In this document: one piece after another, positions 42,825 to 54,734 of the stretch | Numbering within the stretch: position 1 is the stretch's first letter | Layout of the letters: every line of letters begins with the position of its first letter | Origin: Parastagonospora avenae f. sp. tritici 18332-5 | Taxonomy: Eukaryota > Ascomycota > Dothideomycetes > Pleosporales > Phaeosphaeriaceae | Reading direction: 5' to 3' | Length of the DNA: 64,000 bases | NCBI GenBank assembly: GCA_022559985.1 | Contig: JAFJTR010000026.1 | Coordinates: 186,001-250,000, forward strand | Program-made: the position numbers and the translations under genes | The notes under the pieces: generated by a model | The model's database searches: none | What the model was told of the DNA's origin: nothing | Seen by the model: only the letters and a program-made list of their open reading frames with translations

Positions 42825-43993
42825 TTTCTGAGATATGAGATGGAGGTGGAAGGTGGATGCGCGGGTGGGTGGAGAAGATAAAAAGCTGCTGCGCCGGCCG
42901 GAATTTGACGAGCTCGGAAGAGTGCTTCAACCCAGCGTCATAGCGCGGGATGGATCCTTGCAGCTGCGGTCAATAGTCGGGATACCCGCGCACGCCGATG
43001 CTCGTAATATTGCATAAGCCTATCGTGAGACTACTTTGCAGAGAGTAGCCGACACTGCAATATGTGGGCGAGTGTTGTGTCTTGGATGCGAAATACTTTG
43101 CCAACACTCGTCGACGAAACTCACATCATGCACGGGGGTAGTATCTCACCAACCAGGAAGCAATCAAGAATATGCGAGCCGCATATCCGGCGCCTTTCAG
43201 CGGCCGGCCGAGCGAGCACACCTACCCGTGGTATTCAGCTCGTGCATTGTTCCATGAGACTTCCATGAAGGTTCAATGTTGCAGTCCAAGCTGCGGGGCA
43301 TTTACATGAAAACGGCGTCATCAAGCAACATTGAAGTAACGGACGTTTATTCGTCTGTTCACGAACTCATTACTCATTCACAGTCTGTCTCTACCAAGTA
43401 ACCTCACTCAACCGGTGAGTGCTCTCCATTTGCCGACGTGCCTAGGTAATGCAAGACCACAACCTCGCAAGGACGATCTCAAATCACGTGTGCCGCTAGC
43501 GTAGTTTCTTCGTGGGCACCGCAAGGGCCACCCTCTACCCTTCTCCTCTCTCGCAACACACTGCACAGGTTTCAACTGCACCTGCGCTCTGGTAGACCAC
43601 CAAACTGTCTCTCATCTCGCTCCACTGTCTCTTCGACTCGCCGGCTCGCCGCGACTCTTTGGCAGTGAAGGTAACCACTTTGCGCAGACCGCTCTTACCG
43701 TGTGCGTGCGCGTCCTAGATTGAAGCGCACAGCAGCTTCTGCCCGCTCCAAGCACCCGCGCATTCCTTCGGGTCTCTGAACACCTACAACTTTGCGCGCA
43801 CTACTTCATCACCTGCCCGGTCATTCCACTCTCTTCGTACCACCTAGACCTTTCTACTTAGGCGATTGACTTGCGATCTCGAGTAAAGTTCGTGTTTGTT
43901 GTCGCGGCTGCTCCCAACAACCTTCTCTCGTGCGCACGATCGCTGGCCGTTTCTTCTCTTTCTCTACGAGTCTAACAGACATCAGACGTAGTC
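42825..43993. promoter_or_regulatory. Divergent promoter, citrate synthase / Nrd1
   Basis: About 1.2 kb between the two start codons. The right-hand 500 nt are pyrimidine-rich on the + strand (ctctctcgcaacac, tctcatctcgctcc), typical of a long 5' UTR of the Nrd1-like gene. No gene is recognised in between. Confidence 0.55.
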
Positions 43994-46052
43994 ATGGCAG
44001 CGTTAGAGGAGTTGACCACGACATTACAGTCATTGTCGACCTTGAAACCACCAGGGGTCACACCGACCAAGGTCAAGGCCATCACGCAGATATGCGTAGA
44101 CAATATTCAGGTATGCTGGCAGCGTGGTGCTTCAACATCTCTTTCCTTGACAAGGATCCATACTAAGGCTTCGCTCTCCCGTGTAGTACGATAAGGTCCT
44201 CATCGAGAAGATTCTTCTACAGTATTCGAAAAGTCTCGCCACACACAAGCTAGGGGTGCTATACGTCGTAGACTCCGTGATCCGCCAATGGGTCGAAAAG
44301 GCCAAGAAGGCTGGCCAGGCCGTATCGAAGCAGGCTGCGCCAGGTACATTTGCGTCGGGTGTGCAGCTTGTGCGTGAAGCATTACCGGTTGTCTTGCAAG
44401 ACCTGGTCAAAAACGCACCGGAGACTCATAAAGAGAAGATTTCTAAACTTTTAGATATTTGGCAGCGCGGGCAGACGTTCCCACCCGACATGATTGCTAG
44501 CATGAAGCAACTTGTCAATGGCACGTCTAACAGTAAGTCACAGGCAAGCATCGCATTTGTCCTCCTTACTGATACGGTACAGATGCTCCAGCCGCGGTCT
44601 CCGGTCCATTGCCGAGCAACGGCACGCATCAGACGTACAACAGCCAAGCTAACCAACAGTCTGTGGCCCCTCCACCTGCTCCCGCCGTCCAACCACAACA
44701 GGACCATAGCTCCCTTTATGCGGCGTTTGCAGGCTTAGGCCACCAAAACAGCCAGACTAACGGCGCACCTCCTGCGCCCCCTTCTATTTCTTTTCCTCAA
44801 AGCATGGTGCCACCCCCTCCCCCAGGATTTGTACCGCCGCCTCCTCCAGGAGCCACAGGACAATCTGCGTTGCCGCCCCCACCAGCTGGAACGAACGATA
44901 TGACTAGTCAAATACTGCAGGCGATGAGTGCCGGACTGATTGCACCTGACCAAGCTATACAAGTATTGAATGCCATGGCTGCAGCACAAAACGGAGGAGC
45001 TCCTCTGCCCACATTGCAATCCGTGGCCGCGCCGCCAGCTCAACTTGCATTCCCCGACCCACACAGCCAGGGACCGCAGAATGGTGCTCAACCAGAGCGA
45101 TATGATCCAAATGAAAATAGATACCGAGATCGTAGCAGGTCGCCTGATTACCAGCGCCGACAACCTTCGCCCCCTCGTAGATCACCGCCAAATGTCAACC
45201 GCCGGGAAAGTCCCACCTATGGTGTGTATGATCCCAATGCAGGTTCTGACGGCAACACGCCGAGTCGTTTTGATCGTGGTGAACGAGGCCGTGGGCGTGG
45301 TAAGCAACGCGGCGGTCGAAATGACCGAAATGAGTATCGGCAACGCTCGCCTGCGAGACGACAGCCGAGCCCGCCTAGAAATTCGCATGGTAACTCAAAG
45401 TACATTGAATGGGATAACAACCTGCCGCGAGACCACATCAGGGTCCTTAGTCGCACCCTGTTCGTAGGTGGTGCAGGGGGTACAGAGGGTGAGATTCGAA
45501 GCATCTTCAGTCGCTTTGGTCAAGTTCAGACGTGCATTGTCAACCTAGAGAAACGACACGCCTTTGTCAAGATGTTGACTCGTCCCGACGCCGTTCATGC
45601 GAAGGAAGGTATGGACAATTTACAGGATGCTGTTGCTCAGTCAAAAGCTCGCCAGGTATGTAGTGCTAGTCACTCGGTCGACAGGTACTAACACATTCAG
45701 ACGCGATGGGGTGTAGGCTTCGGTCCACGGGACTGCAGCGATTACCAGAGCGGCATTAGTGTCATTCCAATTTCACGGCTTACGGATGCTGACCGCAAAT
45801 GGGCTTTGACAGCTGAGCACGGCGGTACTGGCGGTCGACCACTGGAGGGTGGCATGGTACTGGAAGAGCCTGATATCGAAATCGGGGCTGGTGTCTCTTC
45901 GAAAGGTAAGCATATTTTCATCCTTGCATGAACTGCTTACTAACCCGGTGTAGCTATCAGTCGCCGGGTTCCTACCGACGCTCCTCGTGGCGGCGGTCGT
46001 GGAAACTTCAATGGTGGGCGAGGTAATTTCGAGAATGGGCACAAGCATCGCA

Positions 46053-46089
<37 letters not shown>

Positions 46090-46246
46090 ACAACACCAAC
46101 AGCACCAGCATCAACAACCGCACCATCACCAACAGGACCACCGCTCGGCACATGATCCTCGCCATGTCTCCCCACGACCGGAGCCGATGATCGCAGTCCC
46201 ACCAGCTGTGCCAGGCTTTGGTTTCCAGTTGCCAGGATTTGGATGA
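43994..46246 (+). CDS. nrd1: Nrd1/Seb1-like RNA-binding transcription terminator
   Basis: Binds the RNA polymerase II C-terminal domain and nascent RNA to direct termination and 3' processing. Exons 43994-44110, 44187-44532, 44583-45655, 45701-45905 and 45954-46246 give 677 residues. An N-terminal CTD-interacting domain (LIEKILLQYSKSLATHKLGV, then VLYVVDSVIRQWVEKAKK) covers about 1-150. Next is a Pro-rich linker with PPPPPGF runs, an Arg/Ser/Pro-rich region (RDRSRSPDYQRR), then the RRM (RVLSRTLFVGGAGGTEGEIR, RHAFVKMLTRPDAVHAKEGM) and TRWGVGFGPRDCSDYQSGIS. The tail has an RGG-like basic patch and a Gln/His-rich run. This order matches yeast Nrd1 and S. pombe Seb1. Proline- and glutamine-rich tracts make linker lengths variable. 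Confidence 0.93.
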
Positions 46247-46820
46247 TTAACCCACGCATGCAGATGGGTTTGAGACGTGGTGAGCCTTGGTGCGACAACG
46301 ACTACCCGAGTGATCATCGACAGCCTTCGATTATCGCTGCTTATTATTAGCATGTACAGGCAGAAGGACCTTTGTATGGGCGGCGTTCGTGAGCATTTCC
46401 ATGGCACCTTGGGAGCATTGCATGGCGCTGTGGCATCAATATCCTTTCCGATGAGTTTAAAAGCAGGGCCTCTTCATGCCAGCCCAGGTTATATTGGACA
46501 GGGCCATGTATGAGTATCCGTGGGCGACAATTGTCTAGGAATGTCGCGTGTATGATTAGAAGGGTTATGTAGCCAGTATGGCATGCGGGACTTGAGAAGC
46601 ATCGACTATACCGAACGAGACAATAAATACGATATATTCAATTGCTTTTGAGTTGTTGGTGTTATCTACATTTTGATCACTTCGGGCGAACAACCTTTGT
46701 TGTTGAGCTCGAGCTGTTTTGCAGGCATTTCTTTCATCATAGTAGTGTTCAGCAGATGTCCTCCATCATTTTTGTCCAGAATTCAGGCCCGTCAGGAGTT
46801 GATGTTCGTCTGCGCACTCA
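46247..46820. other. Convergent 3' intergenic region
   Basis: About 570 nt between the Nrd1-like gene (+) and the LOG-family gene (-), containing AATAAA at 46622-46627. Short frames on both strands are not supported as genes. Confidence 0.5.
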
Positions 46821-47561
46821 TCACTGCTCGCCCCAAGTCAGATTGAACCGTCCGGGAGCATTCTGATACTCTCCCAGACACTTGATCACCTCCTCCGCAT
46901 CCAATGCCTCCACCAAGATGCCCGCATTCCCCGGACTTATGAACCCACTTCTCACAGCGTTCTTGACCCACTCAATCAACCCTGTCCAGTACCCATCTAC
47001 GTTCATAACCACCACAGGCATCGAGTGAATCCCCAGCTGGTTCCACGTCGTAACCTCCATCAACTCCTCAAACGTCCCATATCCACCCGACAGCGCAATG
47101 AAGCCGCCACCTGGCCCGCCAGCAATTACCTCGCGAGCCATCATCTGCTTGCGCGTGTGCATATCCTCAACGACGGTCGTGCGGCCGTAGACAGACGCAT
47201 CGATGTGCGAAGCGGGGTTCGAAGGGTCGAAGGAAGGCGATTGCTCGAGCGCAGTCAGGGCGCGCGGGATGATGCCGTGGACGCTGGAGGGGCCGGAGAG
47301 AGACACGAGCGTGCGGGCTACTTCGCCCATTAGACCGACTGTGCCGCCGCCGTAGACGAGATCGATGCCCGCTTTGTGCAGGGCGGTTGCGAGGGCGCGC
47401 GCGGCGGCCATGTGGACTGGGGATGTGCCTTCGGAGGCGCCGCAGCTGATGGGTGGTTAGTATGGTGATGTAAGAGATGGTAAAGGTAAGATGTACAATA
47501 CACAGACGACGGGCTGCTTCTTGGATTCGCCATTTTCGGCGGGAATGGTGGTGGTAGACAT
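46821..47561 (-). CDS. LOG-family (lysine decarboxylase-like) phosphoribohydrolase
   Basis: Exons 47497-47561 and 46821-47445 on the minus strand give 229 residues. The motifs of the LOG family are clear: VVCVFCGASEG formed across the intron, DLVYGGGTVGLMGEVA, the catalytic Arg-containing RTTVVEDMHTRKQMM, and LSGGYGTFEELMEVTTWNQ (family PGGxGTxxE; Pro replaced by Ser here). LOG enzymes release free cytokinin bases by hydrolysing nucleoside 5'-monophosphates; in fungi they may make cytokinins or act in nucleotide salvage. The old label lysine decarboxylase is not supported. It is cytosolic and divergent from the CLPTM1-like gene. Confidence 0.9.
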
Positions 47562-48016
47562 GGTGAAGTAACCAAGGTCAAGTTTGATATTCGGAACTGG
47601 GGTCGGAAAGAACAGCAGAGCAATCAAGGTTGAAATGAGGGGCGGTGGTACAAGTCTAGAGTGAATGAGCGAGGCTGTGCTATGGAGGCCTTAGCCGTGA
47701 GTCATTGGGAAACACATGCATCACGAGAAGGATATAATTTCTCGATTCTTAGTTCACACTGCACAGCAACCGGTGAAGTCGGAAAAGGAAAGATTCCGCA
47801 TTTCGTCACTTGTCACCCCGTGCCCAGCGATTGGCCCTCGTGCGGCCAGACCCTGGCTGTAACTGCATCAGGGCGTGGGGGCTTGGCACCATGTCTCCAC
47901 CCGTTCTTTCGCGACTCGGAGACGTATTCACTGTTGGTGGTTCATCAGTTGTTCTTTCGCTCCAGCATCTGTCAACGTCATAATTGGACTCGTCGTTCCG
48001 ATTGAAGCTACGAATC
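47562..48016. promoter_or_regulatory. Divergent promoter, LOG / CLPTM1-like
   Basis: 455 nt between start codons of the LOG-family gene (-) and the CLPTM1-like gene (+). No TATA box or repeat stands out. Confidence 0.5.
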
Positions 48017-50077
48017 ATGGCCGATGCCGCAGCAGCGCCTGCGCGGCAGGAAGAAGGCGGGACGAGTGTAAGTCTATCAACTTTCCGAGAGTGATGGTGG
48101 CTAACTCGTCGTGTTCAGATATATCGCTCGCTTGCTCAGAGTGTGGGCATGTTCCTTCTGATACAGGGTGGCATGAAGTATTTCCTCAACACTGGTGATA
48201 AGACACCCACTGCGCCCGCGCAATCCGGAGCCGCCGTCCCCAATACTGCGAATACTGGTGCCAACGTTGTGATCCCCAGCTGGGAAGACCGACCGCACTC
48301 GCTCGAACCCGGCGTAGAATACAGCCATGTGCCGTACAAGATTTCGCCAATTTGGCCCGATAACCCCGAGGTTGACATCCTCATGTACATTTCGCCGTCC
48401 ACCGCTGCGCCATCGCTCAAGGATATGCCCAAGGACTCGCTCCTGATCAACGAGACGAACTTCAAGATTGGCGACTATAAGCAGAAGCGGGACGTACAAA
48501 CCGAGTTCAAGGTGCCGAAGGAGGTGCAGCACAATGCGATTCTGAATGCGCATTTCTACGTTGGTCAGAGTGGCAGTGTCCTTGATCCTACAGCAGCGGG
48601 CTACGATCCAGGAAAAGCATACCATGTCGTGCGCCCCTTGTCGGCGTACCAGATCAAGAAGAAGGCCAAGAAGACGCGAAACCTGCTCAGCGACATGCCG
48701 GCGAAGGAGGAAGAGACGGAAGAGGAAAAGAACGCGCCCAAGGTCTTTGCGAACTACTACCATCCTAATTTCACTATCGCTTTCGTTCCGGATGCACTTC
48801 AATTTGCATACCCGCAGATGCACCCTGGTCCGCGGAAATATGTCCAGCTTGAGTCAACCGGCGCCCGCGACGCTTCTGGCCAGCATGGCTGGTACTATCC
48901 CATCCTCTTCACGAACACTTTCTGGCAGTTGAAGAAGGAAATGATCGAGCTAAATGACACCGTCAAGACGCTCCCGTTGAACGTCGATCTGAAGAACCTT
49001 GCCCACTGGAAATTCAACATCTTTGCATCTATGGATGAGAACATTAAGAGCAACGCAGCAGCGGCTGCCGCCGGCCAGTCGACCCCTGGAGGTGGCGACG
49101 GCACAGAGATGGAGATGTTCAAGGAGATCTTGATCGACAGCAACTCTTATCTGCTTGCGATTACCGCCATCGTCTCTGTCTTCCATATGGTCTTCGAGAT
49201 GTTGGCGTTCAAGAACGATGTCCAGCATTGGCGCAAGAAGAAGGACAATGTCGGTACTTCTGTTCGTACCATCTTGGCCAACGTTTTTATGCAAGCTGTC
49301 ATCTTCTTGTACCTCATGGACAACAACGAGAATACTTCCTGGATGATTCTCTTCGGCCAGGGCATGGGCATCGCCATCGAAGCCTGGAAGATTACGAAGA
49401 TGGTCAATGTGCGCTTCCGTCCTGGCGGCCCCGACTCATACCTTCCCTACAGCATCCAATTCGAAGACAAACACGTCCTTTCTGAAACCGAGAAGAAGAC
49501 TGAAGAGTACGACGAGATTGCTTTCCGCTACCTGTACATGGTCGCTGTACCGCTGCTAGTCGCATACGCATGTTACTCCCTCGCATATGAGACGCACAAA
49601 TCGTGGTACTCATTCACCATCACCACACTTGTCGGCTCCGTCTACGCTTACGGTTTCCTGATGATGGTGCCATCGCTATACATCAACTACCGCCTCAAAT
49701 CCGTAGCTCACATGCCCGGCCGCGCCATGACCTACAAGTTCCTCAACACCTTCATCGACGATCTCTTCGCCTTTACCATCAAGATGCCGACCCTCCATCG
49801 CTTGGCCACACTCCGTGACGACGTCATCTTCTTCGTCTACCTGTACCAGACATACAAGTACAAGGTCGACTACACCCGTGTCAACGAGTTCGGGCAAGGT
49901 GGTGATGACGAGGAAGTCGAGGAGAAGGATGCGAACAGGCCGCTTGCCGCTGCACCAGATGCGGATAGGAGTCTTAAGGTACCTGACGCGGAGAAGGTTG
50001 CTAAGAGCGAGGCAAAGAAAGAGGAGGCGAAGGCTTCTGGGAGGTCAACAAAAGGGGGCGCTAATAAGCGGAAGTAG
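48017..50077 (+). CDS. CLPTM1-family multi-pass membrane protein
   Basis: Exons 48017-48067 and 48119-50077 give 669 residues, the usual length for cleft-lip-and-palate transmembrane protein 1 homologues. A lumenal domain of about 330 residues (SLEPGVEYSHVPYKISPIWP, HFYVGQSGSVLDP, YYHPNFTIAFVPD) is followed by membrane spans SYLLAITAIVSVFHMVFEML, ILANVFMQAVIFLYLM, YMVAVPLLVAYACYSLAYET and VGSVYAYGFLMMVPSLYINY. Family motifs FKNDVQHWRKKKDNVGTSVR and FIDDLFAFTIKMP are present. The Lys/Glu-rich C-terminus is probably cytosolic. Human CLPTM1/CLPTM1L act in the ER, including GPI-lipid scrambling for CLPTM1L; the role of the fungal homologue is inferred only. Confidence 0.94.
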
Positions 50078-50429
50078 GACTCCCTGGTGACTGAGCGGAA
50101 GTCGATTTTGGTATTGACATCGGATGGGCCCAGGAGGCGTACTGTTCCGCGGTAGTTGGGAGAGGGGGCTTGGATGTTTGATAGCTCATTAATTCAGACA
50201 TTTCACTGGAGAACAGTTGCTGCCAGCACATCGTGACACTTTGCACATTGTGTTGCTTGAAAAGATGTGAGGATCATCCCTACTTTAGCCGAGGTTCAAC
50301 TTACCTCGTGACTCCGCGCATCATCCCACGCGTCTCTACCTACGCCAAACCTGGTATACGTTGAAAGTTGCCAAACTATGCCAAGATTCGCCCACTCATC
50401 GTCTCCCATGTTTGAATCGTGCAGTCACC
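50078..50429 (+). promoter_or_regulatory. Upstream region of the Zn2Cys6 factor
   Basis: About 350 nt, holding the 3' end of the CLPTM1-like gene's transcript and the promoter of the transcription factor. No distinct motif recognised. Confidence 0.45.
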
Positions 50430-52759
50430 ATGTCAAGTCGTCCAACTCGCAAAAGACACCCCAAGAAAAGTGCCTTCTCATGTGAAGCCTGCAGGGCTCG
50501 GAAGGTATGCTCGCTAGACCCATGTATATGTAAAGTACTAATACGCTTGCAAAGGTGAAATGTGACGCCATCCATCCAGTCTGCACTCGCTGCAACGCCC
50601 GGGACGAGGAATGCGTGTACAAGCTGTAAGCACGTTCAACTAATCCCATTTCGACAATCACAACACAGACCGCGAGGCACTAACACCCCCCCAGAAACCC
50701 TACATTGTCATACACCCAGCGCCTCGAGCAAAAAGTCACGAAGCTCGAAGAAGCACTACAACAAGCCAGGCGGCACTCCCACGACTCTTTTGACCCTGGT
50801 CTTGAGCAATCGTTTTCTGACTACCGGCCTCGCTCTGAACATCCCGTCGACGCGACTGCGCCTCTACCTCTCGATGATTCAATCAGTCTGTTCAAATTGC
50901 CGGGCAGTGTGAGGGCGCTGACGATTCAGAAGGCGCAGGCGGACTTGGAGGTTGCGGCAAATAAGGAGACGTTGGTGAATAGTGCGTGGAGGGAGAGGGT
51001 GTTTGAGAGACTTGCTGATACGCCGGTACGTTGAGTTTGTAGTTTTGTGAGTCTTTGATGTGAGGAGCTTATTTGGGTTACAGGAACCTTTTCGGTCACT
51101 GCTGGACTCGCATTTTTGCTGGATTCAGCCGCTGTTTAATTTTGTGTATCGGCCTGCTTTTACTCGTAGGTTATGTGTATAACGTGGTAGTGTGAGACTT
51201 GCTAAGGTAAGGTGTAGGTGACATGAAAAATGGCGGCCCTTACTTCTCGCAAGCACTACTGAATACTATTCTCTCGCACTCCATACGTTGGTGTAGGGGC
51301 GAGCCGGGTATGGACGAGTTGCTTGCTCCTTTCGAGAATGGGGCGGTGTTCTCTAAAGACGCTGTGAAGTATCTATTTGAAGATATACAGCAGGGGCATA
51401 GTAAGGTCCCCACGGTTCAAGCGCTTCTGCTCCTAAGCGCTCAAGAATGCGGTCGAGGTAACCGGACTCAAGCTTGGCTGTACAGTGGCATGGCATTTCG
51501 ACTTATTGATGACATGGGCATTTGCATCGACGGCAAACGACACGCCGATGCCAGCTCGTTCTCTGCGGAAGATATTGAGATCCGCAATCGGCTGTTCTGG
51601 AGTTGCTATTTCTGGGACAAGCTCATATCTTTGTACTTTGGGCGGTCGCCGCTGATACAGTACTCTGAGATTAGTCCTCCACGAGTTCTGAGTAGGTCTT
51701 GTCTATAGGATGACGGAATAGCGCTGACGCAGAACAGTGGACGACACCGCAGAGCTGGAGCTATGGATCCCGCATGGCTTGCTGTCTTCATATCCGCCCA
51801 AACAAGCTCACTCTATCTCTTGCTTTATTCAGATGTGCGGGCTTGCTGAGATCTTGAACCAGATCCTCATCAATCTTTACAGTACTGCTCAGAACCTATC
51901 TGCAGCACAGGCTACCCAATGCGCTATTACAGAAGGCTCAAAACTACGAGCCTGGTGGCGAGACCTGCCAGAACACCTCAAGATCAATCTCGCTGATCCC
52001 GCACTCGAATGTCCTCCAAGCCACATTGTCACACTCAAGTAAGCTCCCAGTACCCAAGAAGAGTCAACAGCTAACATTACTGAGTTGTCTCTACCACACT
52101 ATCAACATCCTTCTCCACCGCGCCAGGCTGAAGCTCGAAAGAACCGCTCAGTCCACCGCCATCCCAGCCGAGAATAACCCCTTGATCCAATGTATCTCCT
52201 CCGCCACATCCATAGTAGCTCTCTACGAGCTCTACAATCGGACGTTCGGGGAGGGCCATGTCGTACTCGCTTTAGCTTACAGTCTTTACACAGCGACTTC
52301 AATCTTCTTGCTTGAAGTGCAAGCAGTTGGACATGCTGCGCCGAGTACATTAGAGAGGTTATCTCTCTGCGTCGCAACGCTCGAACGACTGCGCGCTACA
52401 AGTCCTGGTACGTCCATTCTATTCCAAACATGATAAAGCACGCTTAACGGTGACTTCCAGTCCTCGAAGCCTCACTCAAATCGATATCGCGCGAACTCGG
52501 CACTCTCGGCATCCAACTCATCCCCACATCCTCATCTTCATCCGCGCCCGAAATCCAACGACCACCTGATCTCCCAGACCCGCCTTCTTTCGAACAATAC
52601 GACGACTCGGTGCTGCTGGATTATTCGTATTTGAACGTGAATGGGCAGGACGGGGCGATGAGCTATAATCTGCTGGATATGCCGCCGGAGATGTATGAGG
52701 CTTTTTCGCAGATTGAGCCGTTGAGTGTTATTATGGATCCGGGGTTTGATTTGTTTTGA
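50430..52759 (+). CDS. Zn2Cys6 fungal transcription factor
   Basis: Binuclear zinc-cluster regulator with a fungal-specific transcription factor (middle homology) domain. Eight exons: 50430-50504, 50555-50625, 50695-51025, 51084-51165, 51218-51691, 51738-52038, 52085-52407 and 52461-52759, giving 651 residues. The cluster is Cys18-x2-Cys21-x6-Cys28-x6-Cys35-x2-Cys38-x6-Cys45, after a basic MSSRPTRKRHPKK and split by intron 1. A short coiled coil (QRLEQKVTKLEEALQQARR) follows. The middle domain includes QALLLLSAQECGRGNRTQAW, AFRLIDDMGICID and RNRLFWSCYFWDKLISLYFG. The acidic C-terminus (YDDSVLLDYSYLNVN) could activate. Target genes are unknown and no metabolic cluster adjoins it. Confidence 0.93.
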
Positions 52760-53187
52760 GAGACTTGAGGACTTTTCACAGATGAGTGAGTTTTCGAGAA
52801 CTGGCCATTGGGTTTCCCATGCTAGATGTTCGTGGGAAGCATTTGCAGGTAAGATGGGAAACAATGCTCAATCTCTGTGCAGTATTGAAGATCTCAAAGT
52901 TCGTATACAGACAGTAGACAATGTATTCTTTCCACCACTTCCAGGCTTCACATTGTTCGTTGTATATATCTGGACAGTGTCGACATCAGTGTCTGATAAC
53001 ACTGTTCGAGCCATTGTCAGGCGACAGACTCGATATGTGACACTGCCCCGACATGTTCCCAAGAGACCAGACACCAACTCACTTCGACTTGACAAACAAG
53101 CAATATCTGAGTTCACGCCATTGCTGGACAATTGCCTCAGATATTTCCATGTTCCATTCTTGGTCACATCCTACACACACGACAACA
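52760..53187 (+). other. Intergenic region
   Basis: About 430 nt between the transcription factor and the kinase-like gene. The kinase frame is open from 53053 with an ATG, so part of this may be coding if the upstream start is used. Confidence 0.45.
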
Positions 53188-54534
53188 ATGGCCTCATCTG
53201 CCACTACAACTATTCGCGCCAGCACACCCATGCTCTCCCACACCCAATTCGCCGCAATGGAAGAATGGGCCTTCATAACCCATAAGCACCACCGCTCCCA
53301 GCGTCTCTCCCAACTATCCTTCCTCCGAGCTCGCAAATGGGGCTATCCCAATACCCCCACCTACGACTTCGCATCCACTCTCTCCACCATCCCCATATCA
53401 AGCCTCGTCCTCTTTCCAGCATGGTGCAAGTCCCGCTCACTCGACGCGGGAAAACACACCAGCTACGCCGCCTACCTTCGCGAAGTCGATCTCCTGCCCT
53501 ACGAAGGCGACACAGCAGATTATCCGGGCCTGTACCACTTCATCTGCATGATCCACTGCGGCACCAACCGCTTCGACGGCCTCGAAGAACTAGACAAGGC
53601 ATCCATCCGCTGGATCCTGAACAATTTTTACGAATCGCGCTTTCTAGCTGATTTCCGCAGCTTAGGCGACGTCGTAGGCGGGTGCTGGAAAATCCTCGCG
53701 ACGCTGACGACAGGCAGCGGGGATTGCAATCGCGGAATTCACCGCGTGCAGGAGCAGAAGAAAGCGGGTCCCACGCGGCTGATGAAGGTGTTGGCGTCCG
53801 AGGCGTTGTATCCCGGTCATTCGGTGCGGGAGATTGGCATATCAACGGCGCTGCGCCGGGGAAGTGCCAATATCGTGCAGAGCTACGATTCCCACGTACC
53901 AGCGGACAGTCATGATTTGCCGTGGTTGGTCATGGAGATGTGCAATGCGCAGTCGCTCTACAACCGCGCGAAGAAGTACTGGAAAGCTCAGGAAGATGTG
54001 CCGGAGCTGTTCATCTGGCATGTGTTCATCGGGTTACTCGAGGCGGTCATGTATTGCCACTACGGTACCGGGGGAGAGGACTGGGATCCGGTATACCATC
54101 GCGACATCACGCTGAGTAACGTCCTGCTGCACTATCCTACAGATGACAAGACAGACTATCCACAAGTCAAGCTCGCGGATTTCGGCTGCGCTGTTACGCG
54201 CTCTGAAGCTACTGCTAAGCAACTCAAGGTCGCTGATATGCCAGAGGTATGTCCTAGTGCTATTCCCCCCGAGGGCGCGTTGGCTGCGAAGGCCACTGAC
54301 ATTTACCAGGTCGGCGCGGTTATCAAGGAGCTCATGGACAAAGAGCGTGATAGCTATAAGCGCGAACATTTGAGAACGTACTCGAAGAAGCTGCATTATC
54401 TTGCTGATTGCTGTACAATCAATATTGCGGCAAAGCGCCCGGATTCTGCGAGTATGCTAAGTATTGCTTGGACGAGTCTGGATGGTTTGTTGGCTGCCGA
54501 AAGTATCAAACATGAGAGACTGAAGGGCGATTGA
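53188..54534 (+). CDS. Protein-kinase-like protein
   Basis: Single exon. From the ATG at 53188 it has 448 residues; an upstream in-frame ATG at 53053 would add 45, but 53188 has the better context (acaacaATGGCC). The N-terminal 190 residues are unfamiliar. The kinase part shows an ATP-binding lysine in RLMKVLASEA, a helix-C glutamate in HSVREIGIS, a hinge near WLVMEMCNAQS, the catalytic loop YHRDITLSNVLLH (HRD with downstream Asn) and LADFGCAV (DFG). The activation segment is short (about 35 residues) before KATDIYQVGAVIKELM. The glycine-rich loop is poorly formed. Catalytic residues are all present, so activity is plausible. It resembles a group of divergent fungal kinases; no specific pathway can be named. 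Confidence 0.85.
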   Translation: MASSATTTIRASTPMLSHTQFAAMEEWAFITHKHHRSQRLSQLSFLRARKWGYPNTPTYDFASTLSTIPISSLVLFPAWCKSRSLDAGKHTSYAAYLREVDLLPYEGDTADYPGLYHFICMIHCGTNRFDGLEELDKASIRWILNNFYESRFLADFRSLGDVVGGCWKILATLTTGSGDCNRGIHRVQEQKKAGPTRLMKVLASEALYPGHSVREIGISTALRRGSANIVQSYDSHVPADSHDLPWLVMEMCNAQSLYNRAKKYWKAQEDVPELFIWHVFIGLLEAVMYCHYGTGGEDWDPVYHRDITLSNVLLHYPTDDKTDYPQVKLADFGCAVTRSEATAKQLKVADMPEVCPSAIPPEGALAAKATDIYQVGAVIKELMDKERDSYKREHLRTYSKKLHYLADCCTINIAAKRPDSASMLSIAWTSLDGLLAAESIKHERLKGD

Positions 54535-54734
54535 AGTGAGTCTTCCTGAGTATTCTCAGATCACCCTCCTCTTTCAGTACATAACTTGATATAACAACGC
54601 GGAGTTTAACAGTGAGAATCACATTTGAAAACATGTATATTTTAACATAGCCTGATAGTACACAGACTAATCACTAATAAAGACCACTTAATTACTCATA
54701 CAATGACACCTCCAGGGGACCCTCATCTACCCCT

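Noticed and set aside
46046..46130. CAG/CAA tract read as a triplet-repeat element
   Set aside because: It is interrupted and lies in frame in the Gln/His-rich tail of the Nrd1-like protein, where such tracts are normal.
47219..47240. tRNA B-box-like ggttcgaa
   Set aside because: No matching A box or cloverleaf potential, and it lies inside the LOG-family coding exon.
48101..48823. 240-codon minus frame opposite the CLPTM1-like gene
   Set aside because: Lies wholly inside the coding exon of a confident gene and has no recognisable domain.
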